This document shows, one piece after another, positions 42,981-52,104 of a DNA stretch of 64,000 bases. The position numbers and the translations under genes are program-made. The notes beneath the pieces were generated by a model that made no database searches, had not been told where the DNA came from, and saw only the letters and a list, made by a program, of their open reading frames with translations. This DNA is from Kistimonas asteriae (GTDB lineage Bacteria; Pseudomonadota; Gammaproteobacteria; Pseudomonadales; Endozoicomonadaceae): assembly GCF_018263925.1 (NCBI RefSeq), contig NZ_JAEVHF010000012.1, positions 1 through 64,000 of the forward strand, in the 5' to 3' direction. Numbering within the stretch: position 1 is the first letter of the stretch; the number at the start of each line of letters is the position of its first letter.

Positions 42981-43005
42981 CGGTGCCATTGTAACAATGG
43001 CACCG
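42981..43005. repeat. Perfect 11-bp inverted repeat between the SulP gene and the riboswitch
   Basis: CGGTGCCATTG and CAATGGCACCG flank a 3-base loop. It lies 60 bases beyond the SulP stop on the minus strand and 30 bases before the riboswitch. The T-run is on the 5' side of the stem for the minus strand, so it is not a classical intrinsic terminator; it may still end SulP transcripts or insulate the riboswitch promoter. Confidence 0.6.
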
Positions 43006-43065
43006 GGAAAAAACATCGGGAGGTGTCATCAGGGATGTCCGTATTCCTGACAAACGTGTTTGAGG

Positions 43066-44775
43066 TTATGACCGAAGCTGCAGCTGTGCCATGGCGTGGC
43101 TGCAGCTTTCCTGCATATCCCGCCCGAAGTCAATGTCACCCTTGCGCTTGCGGATACCCGCCCTGCGCAGTTTCAGAATGATGCGTGGTTCCAGGTTGTT
43201 CAGTACCAGGCCGGTATTGCGCTTCTGCAAATCGTTCAGAATGTTTTCCATGGCGATGATCGCTGTCATGTCGACCATGTTGACGTCGCTCATATCCAGG
43301 ATGACGACCTTGATGTGGTCATCCATACGCTGAATCATGCTGAGTGCCCGCTGCGCCGCACCAAAGAAAAGCGCGCCGTTGATATCGTAGATTTCGATCG
43401 GATCCGGCAGTGAAACGGTGTCCTCGTGGGCATGGTGTTCAACCCGGTCGGCGCGGGTCAGGTCGCTGATGCGTTTGATCAGTAACAATCCGGCCAGCAG
43501 CATACCTACGGTGACGGCGATGACCATGTCAAAGGCAACGGTCAGGGCAAAACAGGTCAACAGAACCGCGACATCCTGCCGGGGGGCAACGCGAACCACC
43601 CGGATGAAGTGCGGCGCTTCGCTCATGTTCCAGGCCACCATCATTAACAGGGCCGCCAGTGACGCCATGGGTACGATAGAGAGTACCGGCGCCAGCAACA
43701 GGACGGACAGGAGCACAAAGAGTGCATGAATCATCGCGGCGACCGGGGATACCGATCCGCTGCGGATGCTGGTGGCGGTTCGGGCAATGGCTGCCGTGGC
43801 AGGAATCCCGCCAAAGAACGGCGCAACAATATTGCCGATACCCTGGCCGATCAGCTCACTGTTGGGGTTATGCCGGGTGCGGGTCATGCCATCGGCCACC
43901 ACGGCGCAGAGGAGTGATTCAATGGCGCCAAGCATGGCAATGGCAAACGCCGCGGTCATGAGGTCTTTAATCAACCCATAGGACAGGCCCAGGGGCTGGC
44001 CATCCGGTCCCGGCAGGTTCCAGGGCAGGACAAAATGGGGCAGCAGGGGAGGTATACCCTGTCCGCTCATGCCTTCAATAGACCAGCTGAACCGGGAACC
44101 GATGGTGGCGATATCAGGACTGTTCACCAGTTGGGTGATGATCCAGGCACACAGGGAACCGGCAATGAGTGCCGGCAAATGCGGGGGAAGTCGACGGCTG
44201 AACTTCCGCCAGAGCAGGAACGTGGCCAGTGTCACGGATGCTGTCAGGGTATCCCAGATATTGAGGGTGGGTAATGCCAGCACCAGTGCTTGTACTTTCT
44301 CGAGGTAGAATTCCGGCATTTCGTGGATAGTCAGGCCAAAAAAGTCTTTCAGCTGCAGGGTTGCGATGACCACACCGATACCGGCCGTGAAACCGACGGT
44401 GACGGGGTAGGGGACAAACTCAATCAGCTTGCCCAGTTTTAACAGGCCCATAGCCAGCAGGATCAGGCCGGCCATAATCGTGGCCACCATCAGCCCGCCC
44501 AGGCCGTACTGCTGCGTGATGGGTAGCAGGATGACGACAAACGCTGCCGTTGGCCCCGTAATGTTGAATCGCGAGCCGCCGAACAGGGCGATCAGGAAGC
44601 CCGCGATGATGGCCGTGTAGAGGCCGTTTTCCGGTGCAGCCCCACTGGCGATGGCGAGTGCCATCGAGAGGGGTACGGCGACAATACCGACAGTTATGCC
44701 GGCAACACAGTCCTTGCGCAGATCACTGGCGCGATAGCCTTCTTGCAGGCTTTGTCTAATGGCAGTTGCGAACAT
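43066..44775 (-). CDS. SulP-family inorganic/organic anion transporter with STAS domain
   Basis: A 569-aa transporter. Residues about 15-420 are the membrane domain with the SulP motifs DLRKDCVAGITVGIVAVPLS, ALFGGSRFNITGPTAAFVV, GIGNIVAPFFGGIPATAAIA and TATSIRSGSVSPVAAMIHAL. Residues about 450-555 form the cytoplasmic STAS domain (EIYDINGALFFGAAQRAL, VVILDMSDVNMVDMTAI). Family members carry sulfate, bicarbonate or C4-dicarboxylates (E. coli DauA); the substrate is not decidable here. The ATG has a weak ribosome binding site, and a 15-bp inverted repeat containing TATAAT stands 24 bases upstream. Confidence 0.92.
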   Translation of the reverse strand: MFATAIRQSLQEGYRASDLRKDCVAGITVGIVAVPLSMALAIASGAAPENGLYTAIIAGFLIALFGGSRFNITGPTAAFVVILLPITQQYGLGGLMVATIMAGLILLAMGLLKLGKLIEFVPYPVTVGFTAGIGVVIATLQLKDFFGLTIHEMPEFYLEKVQALVLALPTLNIWDTLTASVTLATFLLWRKFSRRLPPHLPALIAGSLCAWIITQLVNSPDIATIGSRFSWSIEGMSGQGIPPLLPHFVLPWNLPGPDGQPLGLSYGLIKDLMTAAFAIAMLGAIESLLCAVVADGMTRTRHNPNSELIGQGIGNIVAPFFGGIPATAAIARTATSIRSGSVSPVAAMIHALFVLLSVLLLAPVLSIVPMASLAALLMMVAWNMSEAPHFIRVVRVAPRQDVAVLLTCFALTVAFDMVIAVTVGMLLAGLLLIKRISDLTRADRVEHHAHEDTVSLPDPIEIYDINGALFFGAAQRALSMIQRMDDHIKVVILDMSDVNMVDMTAIIAMENILNDLQKRNTGLVLNNLEPRIILKLRRAGIRKRKGDIDFGRDMQESCSHAMAQLQLRS

Positions 44776-44798
44776 CTCAGGGAACTTGATAGATAGGG

Positions 44799-44836
44799 TA
44801 TATGAGAAAGCGTGAGATTATACGCTTTCTCATATA
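44799..44836. promoter_or_regulatory. 15-bp perfect inverted repeat over the putative SulP promoter
   Basis: TATATGAGAAAGCGT (44799-44813) is repeated exactly as its reverse complement ACGCTTTCTCATATA (44822-44836) around 8 bases. On the minus strand the centre reads TATAAT (44816-44821), a consensus -10 for the SulP gene, although its -35 (TTTTCC) is poor. Arms this long flanking a -10 suggest a dimeric repressor operator, or else a hairpin. Which protein binds is unknown. The APC gene on the other strand begins 151 bases further right. Confidence 0.6.
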
Positions 44837-44986
44837 GCGGAAAATAAGGATTTACAGGGGGAGCATTGCCACTTCTACAGCGTTTGGACAATTCATCCAA
44901 TTAAGCTGGAACTGACGAGCCATTTAGAAGGTCTCAGCTACTAGACTTTCTCAATAAATACCCAAGGTAGTACATGGAGCGTCATC

Positions 44987-46312
44987 ATGGGGGGTAGCGA
45001 AAAAAAACTGACACTTTTACCGCTGACGGTAATCGTGACCGGCAACATGATGGGATCCGGTATTTTTCTGCTGCCTTCCAGTCTCGCCGCACTGGGTTCG
45101 GTGAGCCTGCTGGGGTGGCTGCTGACAGCCGGTGGCGCCATCATCATGGCCATGGTCTTTGCCCGGCTGGGCTTCCTGATGCCGCGGGCGGGTGGGATGT
45201 ATGCCTACACCCGTGCCGGTATTGGCAATTTTGCCGGTTTCCAGGTGGTCTATGGTTACTGGTTTGCGATCTGGGGCGGTAATACTGCCATCGCACTCGC
45301 CGGTGTCGGCTATCTTGCTCATTTTTTCCCTGTGCTTGCCCAACCATTGCCCGCCTGTGTGATGGCTGTCTGTGTCATCTGGTTGCTGACAATACTCAAT
45401 ACACGGCAGATACGCCTGATTGGGAAGTTTCAGACGGTGACAACCACCTGCATGCTGATACCCGTTGTGGCAACAGCCTTACTGGGCTGGTTCTGGTTTG
45501 ATGGAAGCGTGCTGATGGCTGCAAGCAATACATCAGGCCACTCGACGCTGGCGACGATTACCGCTGCTGCTTCCCTGACACTGTGGTCCTTTCTGGGGCT
45601 GGAATCGGCCTGTGTCCTGGCCGGACGGGCTGAAAAACCGGAGCGGGATGTGCCAATTGCGACGGTTGTCGGGACGTCACTGGCCGCTGCTCTCTATATT
45701 CTGAGTACAACGGTCCTGATGGGGATTGTGCCGGCGGCCGAGCTGGCACAATCAACGGCTCCCTTCTCACTGGTGGCATCGCATATCCTGGGAGACTGGG
45801 CTGGGGGGCTGGTCAGTGTGCTGGCGATTATTGCCTGTTTTGGCTGCCTGAATGGCTGGATCCTGATGCAGGGGCAGATCGCCAAAGCTGCAGCAGACGA
45901 TTATCTGTTTCCCCGGCTTTTTTCGCGGGTGAATCGCCATAATGCGCCTGTTCATGGATTGATTGTGACGGCGATCCTGATGTCGCTGCTTCTGCTGCTG
46001 ACCCTTTCGCCGACACTGAACAGACAATACGAAACTATTGCGCTGATGGCTGTACTGCTGACATTAGTGACCTATATCTATACGCTGCTGTCGGCACTGG
46101 TTGTCATGGAAAAAGAAGGCCTGCGGACGACTTATGGGCGTCGAACGACGCTGTTAAGTTTTTTGGGGGTGGCATATTGCTTCTGGGCGGTGATCGGTGC
46201 CGGTGAAACGGTACTGTTCTATGGGGGAATCGCCCTGTTATCGAGTGCTGTTGTTTATGCGGCCATGCGACGCTGGCATATCCGCCAAGGGATTTCCATC
46301 AAGCCTGAGTAG
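44987..46312 (+). CDS. APC-superfamily amino acid/polyamine permease (basic amino acid antiporter-like)
   Basis: A 441-aa transporter with about 12 helices, the same length as AdiC and PotE. The substrate-binding motif GNMMGSGIFLLPSSLA is close to AdiC, where GSGIF contacts the amino acid carboxylate. Others are PRAGGMYAYTRAGIGNFAGF, LWSFLGLESACVLAGRAEKP and ACFGCLNGWILMQGQIAKAAADDYLFP. Arginine/agmatine, putrescine/ornithine or lysine/cadaverine exchange are possible, and no decarboxylase gene is adjacent to decide. GGAG about 8 bases upstream supports the start. It is divergent from the SulP gene. Confidence 0.88.
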   Translation: MGGSEKKLTLLPLTVIVTGNMMGSGIFLLPSSLAALGSVSLLGWLLTAGGAIIMAMVFARLGFLMPRAGGMYAYTRAGIGNFAGFQVVYGYWFAIWGGNTAIALAGVGYLAHFFPVLAQPLPACVMAVCVIWLLTILNTRQIRLIGKFQTVTTTCMLIPVVATALLGWFWFDGSVLMAASNTSGHSTLATITAAASLTLWSFLGLESACVLAGRAEKPERDVPIATVVGTSLAAALYILSTTVLMGIVPAAELAQSTAPFSLVASHILGDWAGGLVSVLAIIACFGCLNGWILMQGQIAKAAADDYLFPRLFSRVNRHNAPVHGLIVTAILMSLLLLLTLSPTLNRQYETIALMAVLLTLVTYIYTLLSALVVMEKEGLRTTYGRRTTLLSFLGVAYCFWAVIGAGETVLFYGGIALLSSAVVYAAMRRWHIRQGISIKPE

Positions 46313-46378
46313 ATCTCTCAGGTTGGCGTCGGCCGCGACGGGGGGTATGATGCCGCTCTTTTGTTTTGTCACTTGCCC

Positions 46379-46837
46379 ATGATCGCTCAATCGCCATTGC
46401 CTTTCTGGCAGACCAAGACCCTGAATGAAATGACACCGTCCGAGTGGGAGTCGCTCTGTGACGGTTGTGGTCGATGCTGCCTGAACAAGTTGATTGATCC
46501 GGAAACGGATGTCATCTACACAACCGCCGTCGCCTGCAAGCTGCTTGATGCCAACAGTTGTCGTTGTAAAGACTATGCAGGCAGAAAGCGACACGTTCCT
46601 GATTGTATTCGTTTTACGCCTGAGACGATCGCTGATTATGACTGGCTACCGGATAGCTGTGCCTACCGGCTGTTGGCAGAGGGCTATGATCTGCCAGAGT
46701 GGCATCCGCTGGTGACCGATGATTCCGAAAGTGTCCATGAGGCAGGATTTTCTGTTCGTGGGATGGCCGTCTCAGAAGAGGAGGTGCCCAATCCGGATGA
46801 CTGGCATGAATACATCATCCGGATTGTTGAGGCGTAA
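46379..46837 (+). CDS. YcgN-family cysteine-cluster protein (UPF0260)
   Basis: A 152-aa protein, probably metal-binding, of unknown function. The ATG at 46379 is chosen over the TTG at 46361. The N-terminal cluster CDGCGRCC (C27, C30, C33, C34) and further cysteines in [16 protein letters not shown] and VPDCIRF give the family pattern CxxCxxCC plus downstream Cys, suggestive of an iron or zinc site. Other conserved pieces are [19 protein letters not shown] and [22 protein letters not shown]. Length agrees with E. coli YcgN (153 aa). Confidence 0.93.
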   Translation: MIAQSPLPFWQTKTLNEMTPSEWESLCDGCGRCCLNKLIDPETDVIYTTAVACKLLDANSCRCKDYAGRKRHVPDCIRFTPETIADYDWLPDSCAYRLLAEGYDLPEWHPLVTDDSESVHEAGFSVRGMAVSEEEVPNPDDWHEYIIRIVEA

Positions 46838-46878
46838 AGTGTAGTGGATCATTAGGTGTATTGTGGCCCGATAATGTG

Positions 46879-47175
46879 TCAGGCACGCATCATGGCGTTA
46901 GCGCCGTATTGCATGGCGGCGGCATGCTGGATGTGTTGTTTGATGCCACGGTCCAGGGCCTTGTCCAGGTCTGAAATCCCGAAACGGGCATTCTGCGCTT
47001 TAAGGCCAAAGTCTTTGCCCAGCTGGAAAGCGGCCGTTTCTGCTGCCCCTGACCAGTCAGTCGGGCAGGTGAAATAGTCGGTCATACGAGCCATGAGGCT
47101 GGCGTTGTACAGGGTAAGGATATCTTCAACACGTGTGTTCAGGTTTTCTGCGGGGAACAACTCACTCACTACCAT
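46879..47175 (-). CDS. Hypothetical protein, 98 aa
   Basis: A small soluble, mostly helical protein starting MVVSELFPAENLNTRVEDIL; AAGGTG 8 bases before the ATG at 47175 supports this start over a GTG three codons earlier. It contains a central TDYFTCPTDWSGAAETAAFQ segment and ends HAAAMQYGANAMMRA. No domain is recognised. It is convergent with the ycgN gene, 41 bases between stops, and divergent from the next small gene. Confidence 0.55.
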   Translation of the reverse strand: MVVSELFPAENLNTRVEDILTLYNASLMARMTDYFTCPTDWSGAAETAAFQLGKDFGLKAQNARFGISDLDKALDRGIKQHIQHAAAMQYGANAMMRA

Positions 47176-47590
47176 ACAGCACACCTTTTCTTTTATTGTC
47201 TAAAACAGACGTTTGTACTGTTTCTGTCGTCCTTTTTGTATCAGTTACAGTACCTGTCTGTCTAGCGGGGAGTGCTTTTTATGACATAAGGACATATTAA
47301 AAGTGCGTAGATTTCAGGGGTTTTTACGATTCGGAGCGCGCGATCAGATGGGATGATGTGTGGTTGTCACAATCAAATTCATGCGCAGAAAACTACACGA
47401 CAATTGATTTATTTACGGGCCATTCAAACATTTTAAGGTCTGTTGCCAGGTTGGCATTACTTTATCTCCGGCTTGTTGATTTATGTCCATATAATCAGGC
47501 ATGACAAAACCTATAGTGAAAATCAGGCTGGCTTATTGCCAGCCAGGGATTATTACAGGATTGAGTCCAATAATGTTCCTGGGGGATAAC
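47176..47590. other. 415-base intergenic region with a probable promoter
   Basis: Between the divergent small genes this stretch is A+T-rich and holds no convincing gene. TATAAT at 47490-47495 (plus strand) is a consensus -10 about 95 bases before the 84-aa gene; no convincing -35 stands at 16-18 bases. A frame open from 47501 could extend the 84-aa protein but lacks a ribosome binding site. Confidence 0.45.
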
Positions 47591-47845
47591 ATGCTGACGT
47601 TTGCAGGCAATGAATCGACGAGTGCCGTCATTGATATTCATACGACGAGTCAGGATCATGCCAATGAACAATTGACCGTTTTCTCTGCCATCGCGGCGGT
47701 GATTTCACAGGATCAATGCCGTATTAATGCAGATTTTGCAACGACGGTTGAAGGTATTCGATTAACGGCCCGATTTGATTTTGAGTGCTGTGCTGAGAAA
47801 TGGATATTTCAAATGAAATGCCAGCTGAAGGGAATCGTATGCTAA
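47591..47845 (+). CDS. Hypothetical protein, 84 aa
   Basis: The ATG at 47591 follows GGGGGATAAC, a strong ribosome binding site, and gives MLTFAGNESTSAVIDIHTTS, continuing with ANEQLTVFSAIAAVISQDQC and ending MKCQLKGIVC. It is soluble, with alternating strand-like segments. No family is recognised. Its stop codon (TGCTAA) overlaps the start of a 26-codon frame, ATGCTAA, a classical coupled-translation arrangement. betT follows 350 bases downstream. Confidence 0.55.
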   Translation: MLTFAGNESTSAVIDIHTTSQDHANEQLTVFSAIAAVISQDQCRINADFATTVEGIRLTARFDFECCAEKWIFQMKCQLKGIVC

Positions 47846-47919
47846 AGCCCCTGATGAATCATTTTAATGTTTTCATACTGGTTTGCTGGTGGATTTACTG
47901 CATTTATTTTTTCAGCTGA
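47839..47919 (+). CDS. Candidate 26-aa hydrophobic micropeptide
   Basis: AAGGGAATCGT leads into ATG and a 26-codon frame: MLKPLMNHFNVFILVCWWIY then CIYFFS and TGA. It is a short basic/polar head and one aromatic-rich membrane segment. The start overlaps the stop of the 84-aa gene by 7 bases (ATGCTAA), favouring translational coupling. It resembles small membrane regulators of transporters in general form only. Too short for composition statistics to prove. Confidence 0.4.
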   Translation: MLKPLMNHFNVFILVCWWIYCIYFFS

Positions 47920-48030
47920 ACCCATTCACTCCACCGGGTACTGGCCGTTAGCCAAGGGGTTACGTACGTGCTTCCCCCGTGACTGGGGGAACTTACCGTG
48001 AACTCAGGCGTCTAAAATGCTACAGTCTGC

Positions 48031-48087
48031 CTCGTTTAACGAGACAGGGTGCCAGCCCTGCCTGGAATGACTGTCTAGACTAGACAG
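48031..48087 (+). promoter_or_regulatory. Two inverted repeats upstream of betT, candidate operators
   Basis: CTCGTTTAACGAG (48031-48043; 6-bp arms, 1-base centre) and CTGTCTAGACTAGACAG (48071-48087; 8-bp arms, 1-base centre) are both perfect. They lie 107-163 bases before the betT ATG. Choline transport is commonly controlled by the TetR-type BetI, which binds dyads, but these sequences do not match a BetI site I know, and betI is not in the window. Confidence 0.45.
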
Positions 48088-48193
48088 GGTTTTCCTGTAT
48101 CACGTTTGCTTGCTGCTTCCTGTCGCCCACTGTCTTTACTGTGCTTCAAATCAGCTGAGTCAACCTTCACACAAGCTAGGAGCCTCCTGCCCT

Positions 48194-50170
48194 ATGTCCA
48201 ATCCGGCGAATCAACAGCCGTCAAGACACACTATCAACCCCCCCGTTTTTTTTGGAGCAGCATTCCTTATCTGCCTGCTGGTCGGGATGACCGCGGCGTT
48301 TCCTGATCACGCAGATCGATGGTTCAATCATATTCAGGGCAGCATCGTCACCAATGCCAGCTGGTTCTACGTTGCTGCTGTCGCACTGATCCTGATCTGT
48401 GTCGCGTTTCTCGGGTTGTCCCGTTATGGGGATATCAAGCTCGGACCGGATCATGCCGAGCCGGATTTCAGTTTCGGCTCCTGGTTTGCCATGCTGTTTT
48501 CTGCCGGCATGGGGATCGGTCTGATGTTCTTTGGTGTGGCGGAACCGGTCATGCACTTCCTGTCACCTCCCCTGGGTGAGCCGGGTACCGTGGAAGCGGC
48601 CCGTGAGGCCATGAAACTGACATTCTTTCACTGGGGACTGCATGCCTGGGCGATCTACGCCATTGTGGCATTGATCCTCGCATTTTTTGGTTACCGTCAT
48701 AACTTGCCTCTGACACTGCGCTCTGCGCTGTATCCCATGATCGGGGATCGAATATATGGTCCCATCGGGCATGCCATTGATATCTTTGCCATCCTGGGAA
48801 CGGTTTTCGGTGTCGCCACCTCCCTGGGCTACGGCGTACTCCAGGTGAACTCCGGGTTGAATTACCTGTTTGATATTCCCGTGAACCGTGAAGTGCAGGT
48901 GATCCTGATTGTTGTGATCAGCGCATTGGCGACGCTTTCCGTGGCCACGGGGCTGGAAAAAGGCATACGACGACTGTCTGAATTTAACCTGATACTGGCG
49001 TTGGTGTTGCTGGGTCTGGTGATTATTGTGGGGCCGACCGTCCTGCTCCTGCAGATGTTTCTGCAAAATACCGGTGGTTATCTGTCCGAGATTGTCAGCA
49101 AGACCTTTAACCTGTATGCCTATGAGTCCTCGGACTGGATGGGCGGCTGGACGCTGTTGTACTGGGCCTGGTGGTTATCCTGGTCACCCTTTGTTGGCAT
49201 GTTCATCGCGCGTATTTCACGGGGAAGAACTATCCGTGAGTTTGTAACGGGTGTGCTCTTTGTGCCAACCGGCTTTACCCTTCTGTGGATGACCGTGTTT
49301 GGTAATACGGCCATTGATATGATCATGCATCAGGGCAAGGAAGCTCTGGGTGAGGTGGTACAGCAGGATGTCTCTGTGGCGCTGTTCCAGTTCCTGGGCT
49401 ATTTCCCGATGGCTGATATTCTCTCCTTTGTCGGGGTTTTGATGGTGGTTGTGTTTTTTGTCACGTCATCGGATTCCGGCGCCATGGTCATTGATATGCT
49501 CGCCTCAGGCGGCGAAAGCCGTACACCGGTCTGGCAGCGGGTATTCTGGGCCAGCCTGGTGGGGATAGTGGCCATTGTCCTGTTGATGGTTGGTGGTCTG
49601 GGGGCCTTGCAGACAGCCACTATCGCGAGTGCGTTGCCCTTTGCCTTGATTCTTCTGATGGCGAGTTATGGTTTGCTCAAAGCGTTGGCGATTGACGCCA
49701 CCAAGAAAGAAAGTCTGGCGCAGGCAACCCTGACCCCTAAAGTAGGACGCAATCCGATTCCGTGGCAGCATCGCCTCAACAACATGGTGCATTTTCCCCG
49801 CCGGTTTGATGTCAACCGTTTCTTGAAGGAAGTGGTGATGCCGGCGATGGAGTCGGTATCGGCTGAACTGCAGAAACAGGGTGTAGAAAGCAACATCGTG
49901 TTTGATGAAAAGAAAGGTATGCCAAGTTTCAAGGTATTTCATGGTGAGGAGCATGACTTTCTCTATCAGGTTTATCCCAGAGCCTATATGCAGCCCAGCT
50001 TCATGATGGATGATGAAGAAGACGACGAGCGAAAATACTTCCGGGCAGAAGTCTTTCTGCGTGAAGGTGGTCAGGATTATGACATCATGGGTTGGACCCG
50101 CGACCAGGTAATTGGTGACATCATCGACCAGTATGAGAAGCATATGTACTTCCTGCATATGGTGCGCTAA
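48194..50170 (+). CDS. betT: BCCT-family choline/betaine transporter (BetT-like)
   Basis: A 658-aa transporter starting MSNPANQQPSRHTINPPVFF (TAGGAG upstream), which removes 28 unlikely residues of a longer frame. Twelve helices follow. The BCCT motifs are GSWFAMLFSAGMGIGLMFFG, GVAEPVMHF and YWAWWLSWSPFVGMFIARIS, whose tryptophan box binds trimethylammonium groups. Residues about 505-658 are the long cytoplasmic C-terminal domain characteristic of BetT/osmosensing members (FHGEEHDFLYQVYPRAYMQP). It imports choline or glycine betaine using the proton or Na+ gradient for osmoprotection; BetT is favoured by this tail, but betAB are not nearby. Confidence 0.9.
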   Translation: MSNPANQQPSRHTINPPVFFGAAFLICLLVGMTAAFPDHADRWFNHIQGSIVTNASWFYVAAVALILICVAFLGLSRYGDIKLGPDHAEPDFSFGSWFAMLFSAGMGIGLMFFGVAEPVMHFLSPPLGEPGTVEAAREAMKLTFFHWGLHAWAIYAIVALILAFFGYRHNLPLTLRSALYPMIGDRIYGPIGHAIDIFAILGTVFGVATSLGYGVLQVNSGLNYLFDIPVNREVQVILIVVISALATLSVATGLEKGIRRLSEFNLILALVLLGLVIIVGPTVLLLQMFLQNTGGYLSEIVSKTFNLYAYESSDWMGGWTLLYWAWWLSWSPFVGMFIARISRGRTIREFVTGVLFVPTGFTLLWMTVFGNTAIDMIMHQGKEALGEVVQQDVSVALFQFLGYFPMADILSFVGVLMVVVFFVTSSDSGAMVIDMLASGGESRTPVWQRVFWASLVGIVAIVLLMVGGLGALQTATIASALPFALILLMASYGLLKALAIDATKKESLAQATLTPKVGRNPIPWQHRLNNMVHFPRRFDVNRFLKEVVMPAMESVSAELQKQGVESNIVFDEKKGMPSFKVFHGEEHDFLYQVYPRAYMQPSFMMDDEEDDERKYFRAEVFLREGGQDYDIMGWTRDQVIGDIIDQYEKHMYFLHMVR

Positions 50171-50202
50171 CGCCGGAATTTTATTCTGTCGTGTGGTATG
50201 AA

Positions 50203-50233
50203 AAAAGCCCGGTTGGGAAATCAATCGGGCTTT
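50203..50233. terminator. Bidirectional terminator between betT and fepC
   Basis: AAAGCCCGGTTG pairs imperfectly with CAATCGGGCTTT around a 6-base loop. On the minus strand it is followed by six T, a good terminator for fepC. On the plus strand the T-run is short (TTTGTT), so termination of betT may be weaker. Confidence 0.85.
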
Positions 50234-50269
50234 GTTATGGGTGTAATGTGTTGGGCAAGTATCGAGAAC

Positions 50270-51076
50270 TTATACGCTCAGCGAATACCTGCCTTTTCCT
50301 TCGGGCACACAGGTGGGGGTGCCAAACAGCGGGCAGGGTACAATGCGTGACTCCAGCCCGAAGACATGGCGAACCAGTTCGCGGGTAATCACTTTCTCGG
50401 GTGCACCATGGTCGTACACTTTCCCTTTTCGAACCGCAACAATGTTATCCGCATACCGGCAGGCGAGGTTCAGGTCGTGCAGGACCATGACGATAGTGCG
50501 CCCGGAATACCGGTTCAGGTCAAACAGCAGATCCAGGATTTCGATCTGGTGGCTCAGGTCGAGGTAAGTGGTTGGCTCATCCAGAAGAATAACATCCGTA
50601 TTCTGGGCCAGTGTCATGGCAATCCAGGCCCGTTGTCGCTGTCCACCGGACAGGGAGTCCACCTGTCGTTCACTCAAGTCTGCCATCTGTGTTGCTTCAA
50701 GCGCTTGCCGTACACAACGCTCATCGTCTTCTGACCACTGTTTCAGCCAGTTCTGGTGCGGATAACGCCCCTGGCGAACCAGCTGCAATACCGTCATACC
50801 TTCGGGGGCAACGGGTGACTGCGGCAAAATGGCCATTTTACGGGCTATATCCCGCGTAGCGCTGCGCATGACATCCTTGCCATTCAGCAGGATGGTTCCG
50901 GATAACGGTTTCAGCAGCCGTGCCATGGCGCGCAGCAAGGTGGATTTGCCACACCCATTGGCGCCAATCAATGTGGTGATCCTGCCTTCAGGAATATTCA
51001 GGGTGAGATCATCAATAACCACCTCACCGCCGTATCCCAGTGACAGTTGCTGGCTTTGCAGAATGGCACACGTCAT
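50270..51076 (-). CDS. fepC: Ferric-siderophore ABC transporter ATPase (FepC-like)
   Basis: A 268-aa ATPase of the iron-chelate importer class. Walker [10 protein letters not shown], signature [14 protein letters not shown], Walker [14 protein letters not shown] and the switch histidine in [11 protein letters not shown] are all present; TTYLDL is the form typical of FepC/FhuC. It powers the permease pair encoded immediately upstream. It overlaps the FepG-like gene by four bases and is the last gene of the operon, ending before a terminator. Confidence 0.93.
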   Translation of the reverse strand: MTCAILQSQQLSLGYGGEVVIDDLTLNIPEGRITTLIGANGCGKSTLLRAMARLLKPLSGTILLNGKDVMRSATRDIARKMAILPQSPVAPEGMTVLQLVRQGRYPHQNWLKQWSEDDERCVRQALEATQMADLSERQVDSLSGGQRQRAWIAMTLAQNTDVILLDEPTTYLDLSHQIEILDLLFDLNRYSGRTIVMVLHDLNLACRYADNIVAVRKGKVYDHGAPEKVITRELVRHVFGLESRIVPCPLFGTPTCVPEGKGRYSLSV

Positions 51077-52104
51077 TTTTTATTGACCAGTAAATAAATG
51101 AAGTAAGGGGCGCCAATCAGCGCGGTGAAGATGCCGACAGGCACTTCCATGGGGGCCAGCACGATACGTCCGGCCAGGTCGCTGCCCAGCACCAGCAAGG
51201 CGCCCACCAGTGCAGATCCGGGCAGATGGAGTTCAGGCATGTTGCCCAGCAGGCGTCTGGCGATATGGGGTGCCATGAGCCCGACAAAGCCGATGCTGCC
51301 ACAGAAAGCGACACCGGCCGTGGCCAGTGCGGTACTCAGCATGATCAAGCCAAACCGCTCTCGGTTCAGTCGGCTGCCAAGGCTTTTTGCCAGGTCATCG
51401 CCCAGGGTTTGTGCGGACAGACTGCGCATAGCCAGCACCAGGAGCGGCAGTAGCAGCAGGTACCAGGATGAGAGAATCTGCACCTGCTGCCAGTTGGCGG
51501 CATTGAGGCTGCCATTCAACCAGACCTGAGCCTGAGCCGTATTCTGGATGGGGCTCTGGATCATGACAACGGTGCGGGCTGCAGAGAGCAGGGCGCCAAG
51601 GCCGATACCGATCAAGATCATGCGCCGTGGGGCCACTCCGCCTTTCCAGGCCATGGCATAGATGGCCAGAACCGTTACCAGGCCACCGGCGAAGACAAAG
51701 GCCGGTAGCCAGATAATATTGAACAGGCCGGCAAAGACGGTCAGGGCAAAGACGGCGACAACGCTGGCGCCGTCGGTGACGCCCAGCACATCCGGCGATG
51801 CCAGTGGATTTCGCATCAGTCCTTGCAGGATGGCACCTGCAATGCCGAGCCCTGTGCCCACGAGCAACGCCATCAGCATACGGGGCATCCTGAACTGCTG
51901 GATGATCAGTTGTTCAGTCTGGGTGCCTTGTCCCAGCAGTGTCTGGATCACGCGTACCGGATGAATGGTCATGGAGCCAGCCGCCATAGCCAGAATGGCC
52001 AGCGTCGCGGTAGCGAGCAGTAACAGTCCCAGGTGAATGAGTGCTCGTCGTGGCAGCAGGTGTGACACCCAGGCATTGCGCAGTACAAGATAGCCGGCGG
52101 TCAT
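51073..52104 (-). CDS. fepG: Ferric-siderophore ABC transporter permease (FepG-like, FecCD family)
   Basis: A 343-aa permease with about ten helices. FecCD-family segments: [59 protein letters not shown] and the C-terminal [27 protein letters not shown]. It pairs with the next upstream permease. Order binding protein, FepD, FepG, FepC equals the E. coli enterobactin locus. It overlaps both neighbours by four bases. Confidence 0.92.
   Translation of the reverse strand: MTAGYLVLRNAWVSHLLPRRALIHLGLLLLATATLAILAMAAGSMTIHPVRVIQTLLGQGTQTEQLIIQQFRMPRMLMALLVGTGLGIAGAILQGLMRNPLASPDVLGVTDGASVVAVFALTVFAGLFNIIWLPAFVFAGGLVTVLAIYAMAWKGGVAPRRMILIGIGLGALLSAARTVVMIQSPIQNTAQAQVWLNGSLNAANWQQVQILSSWYLLLLPLLVLAMRSLSAQTLGDDLAKSLGSRLNRERFGLIMLSTALATAGVAFCGSIGFVGLMAPHIARRLLGNMPELHLPGSALVGALLVLGSDLAGRIVLAPMEVPVGIFTALIGAPYFIYLLVNKK

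Noticed and set aside
47965..47995. A GTGCTTCCCCCGTGACTGGGGG segment recalling a type I-E CRISPR repeat
   Set aside because: Only one copy exists; no second repeat or spacer and no cas gene were found. It is a single hairpin.
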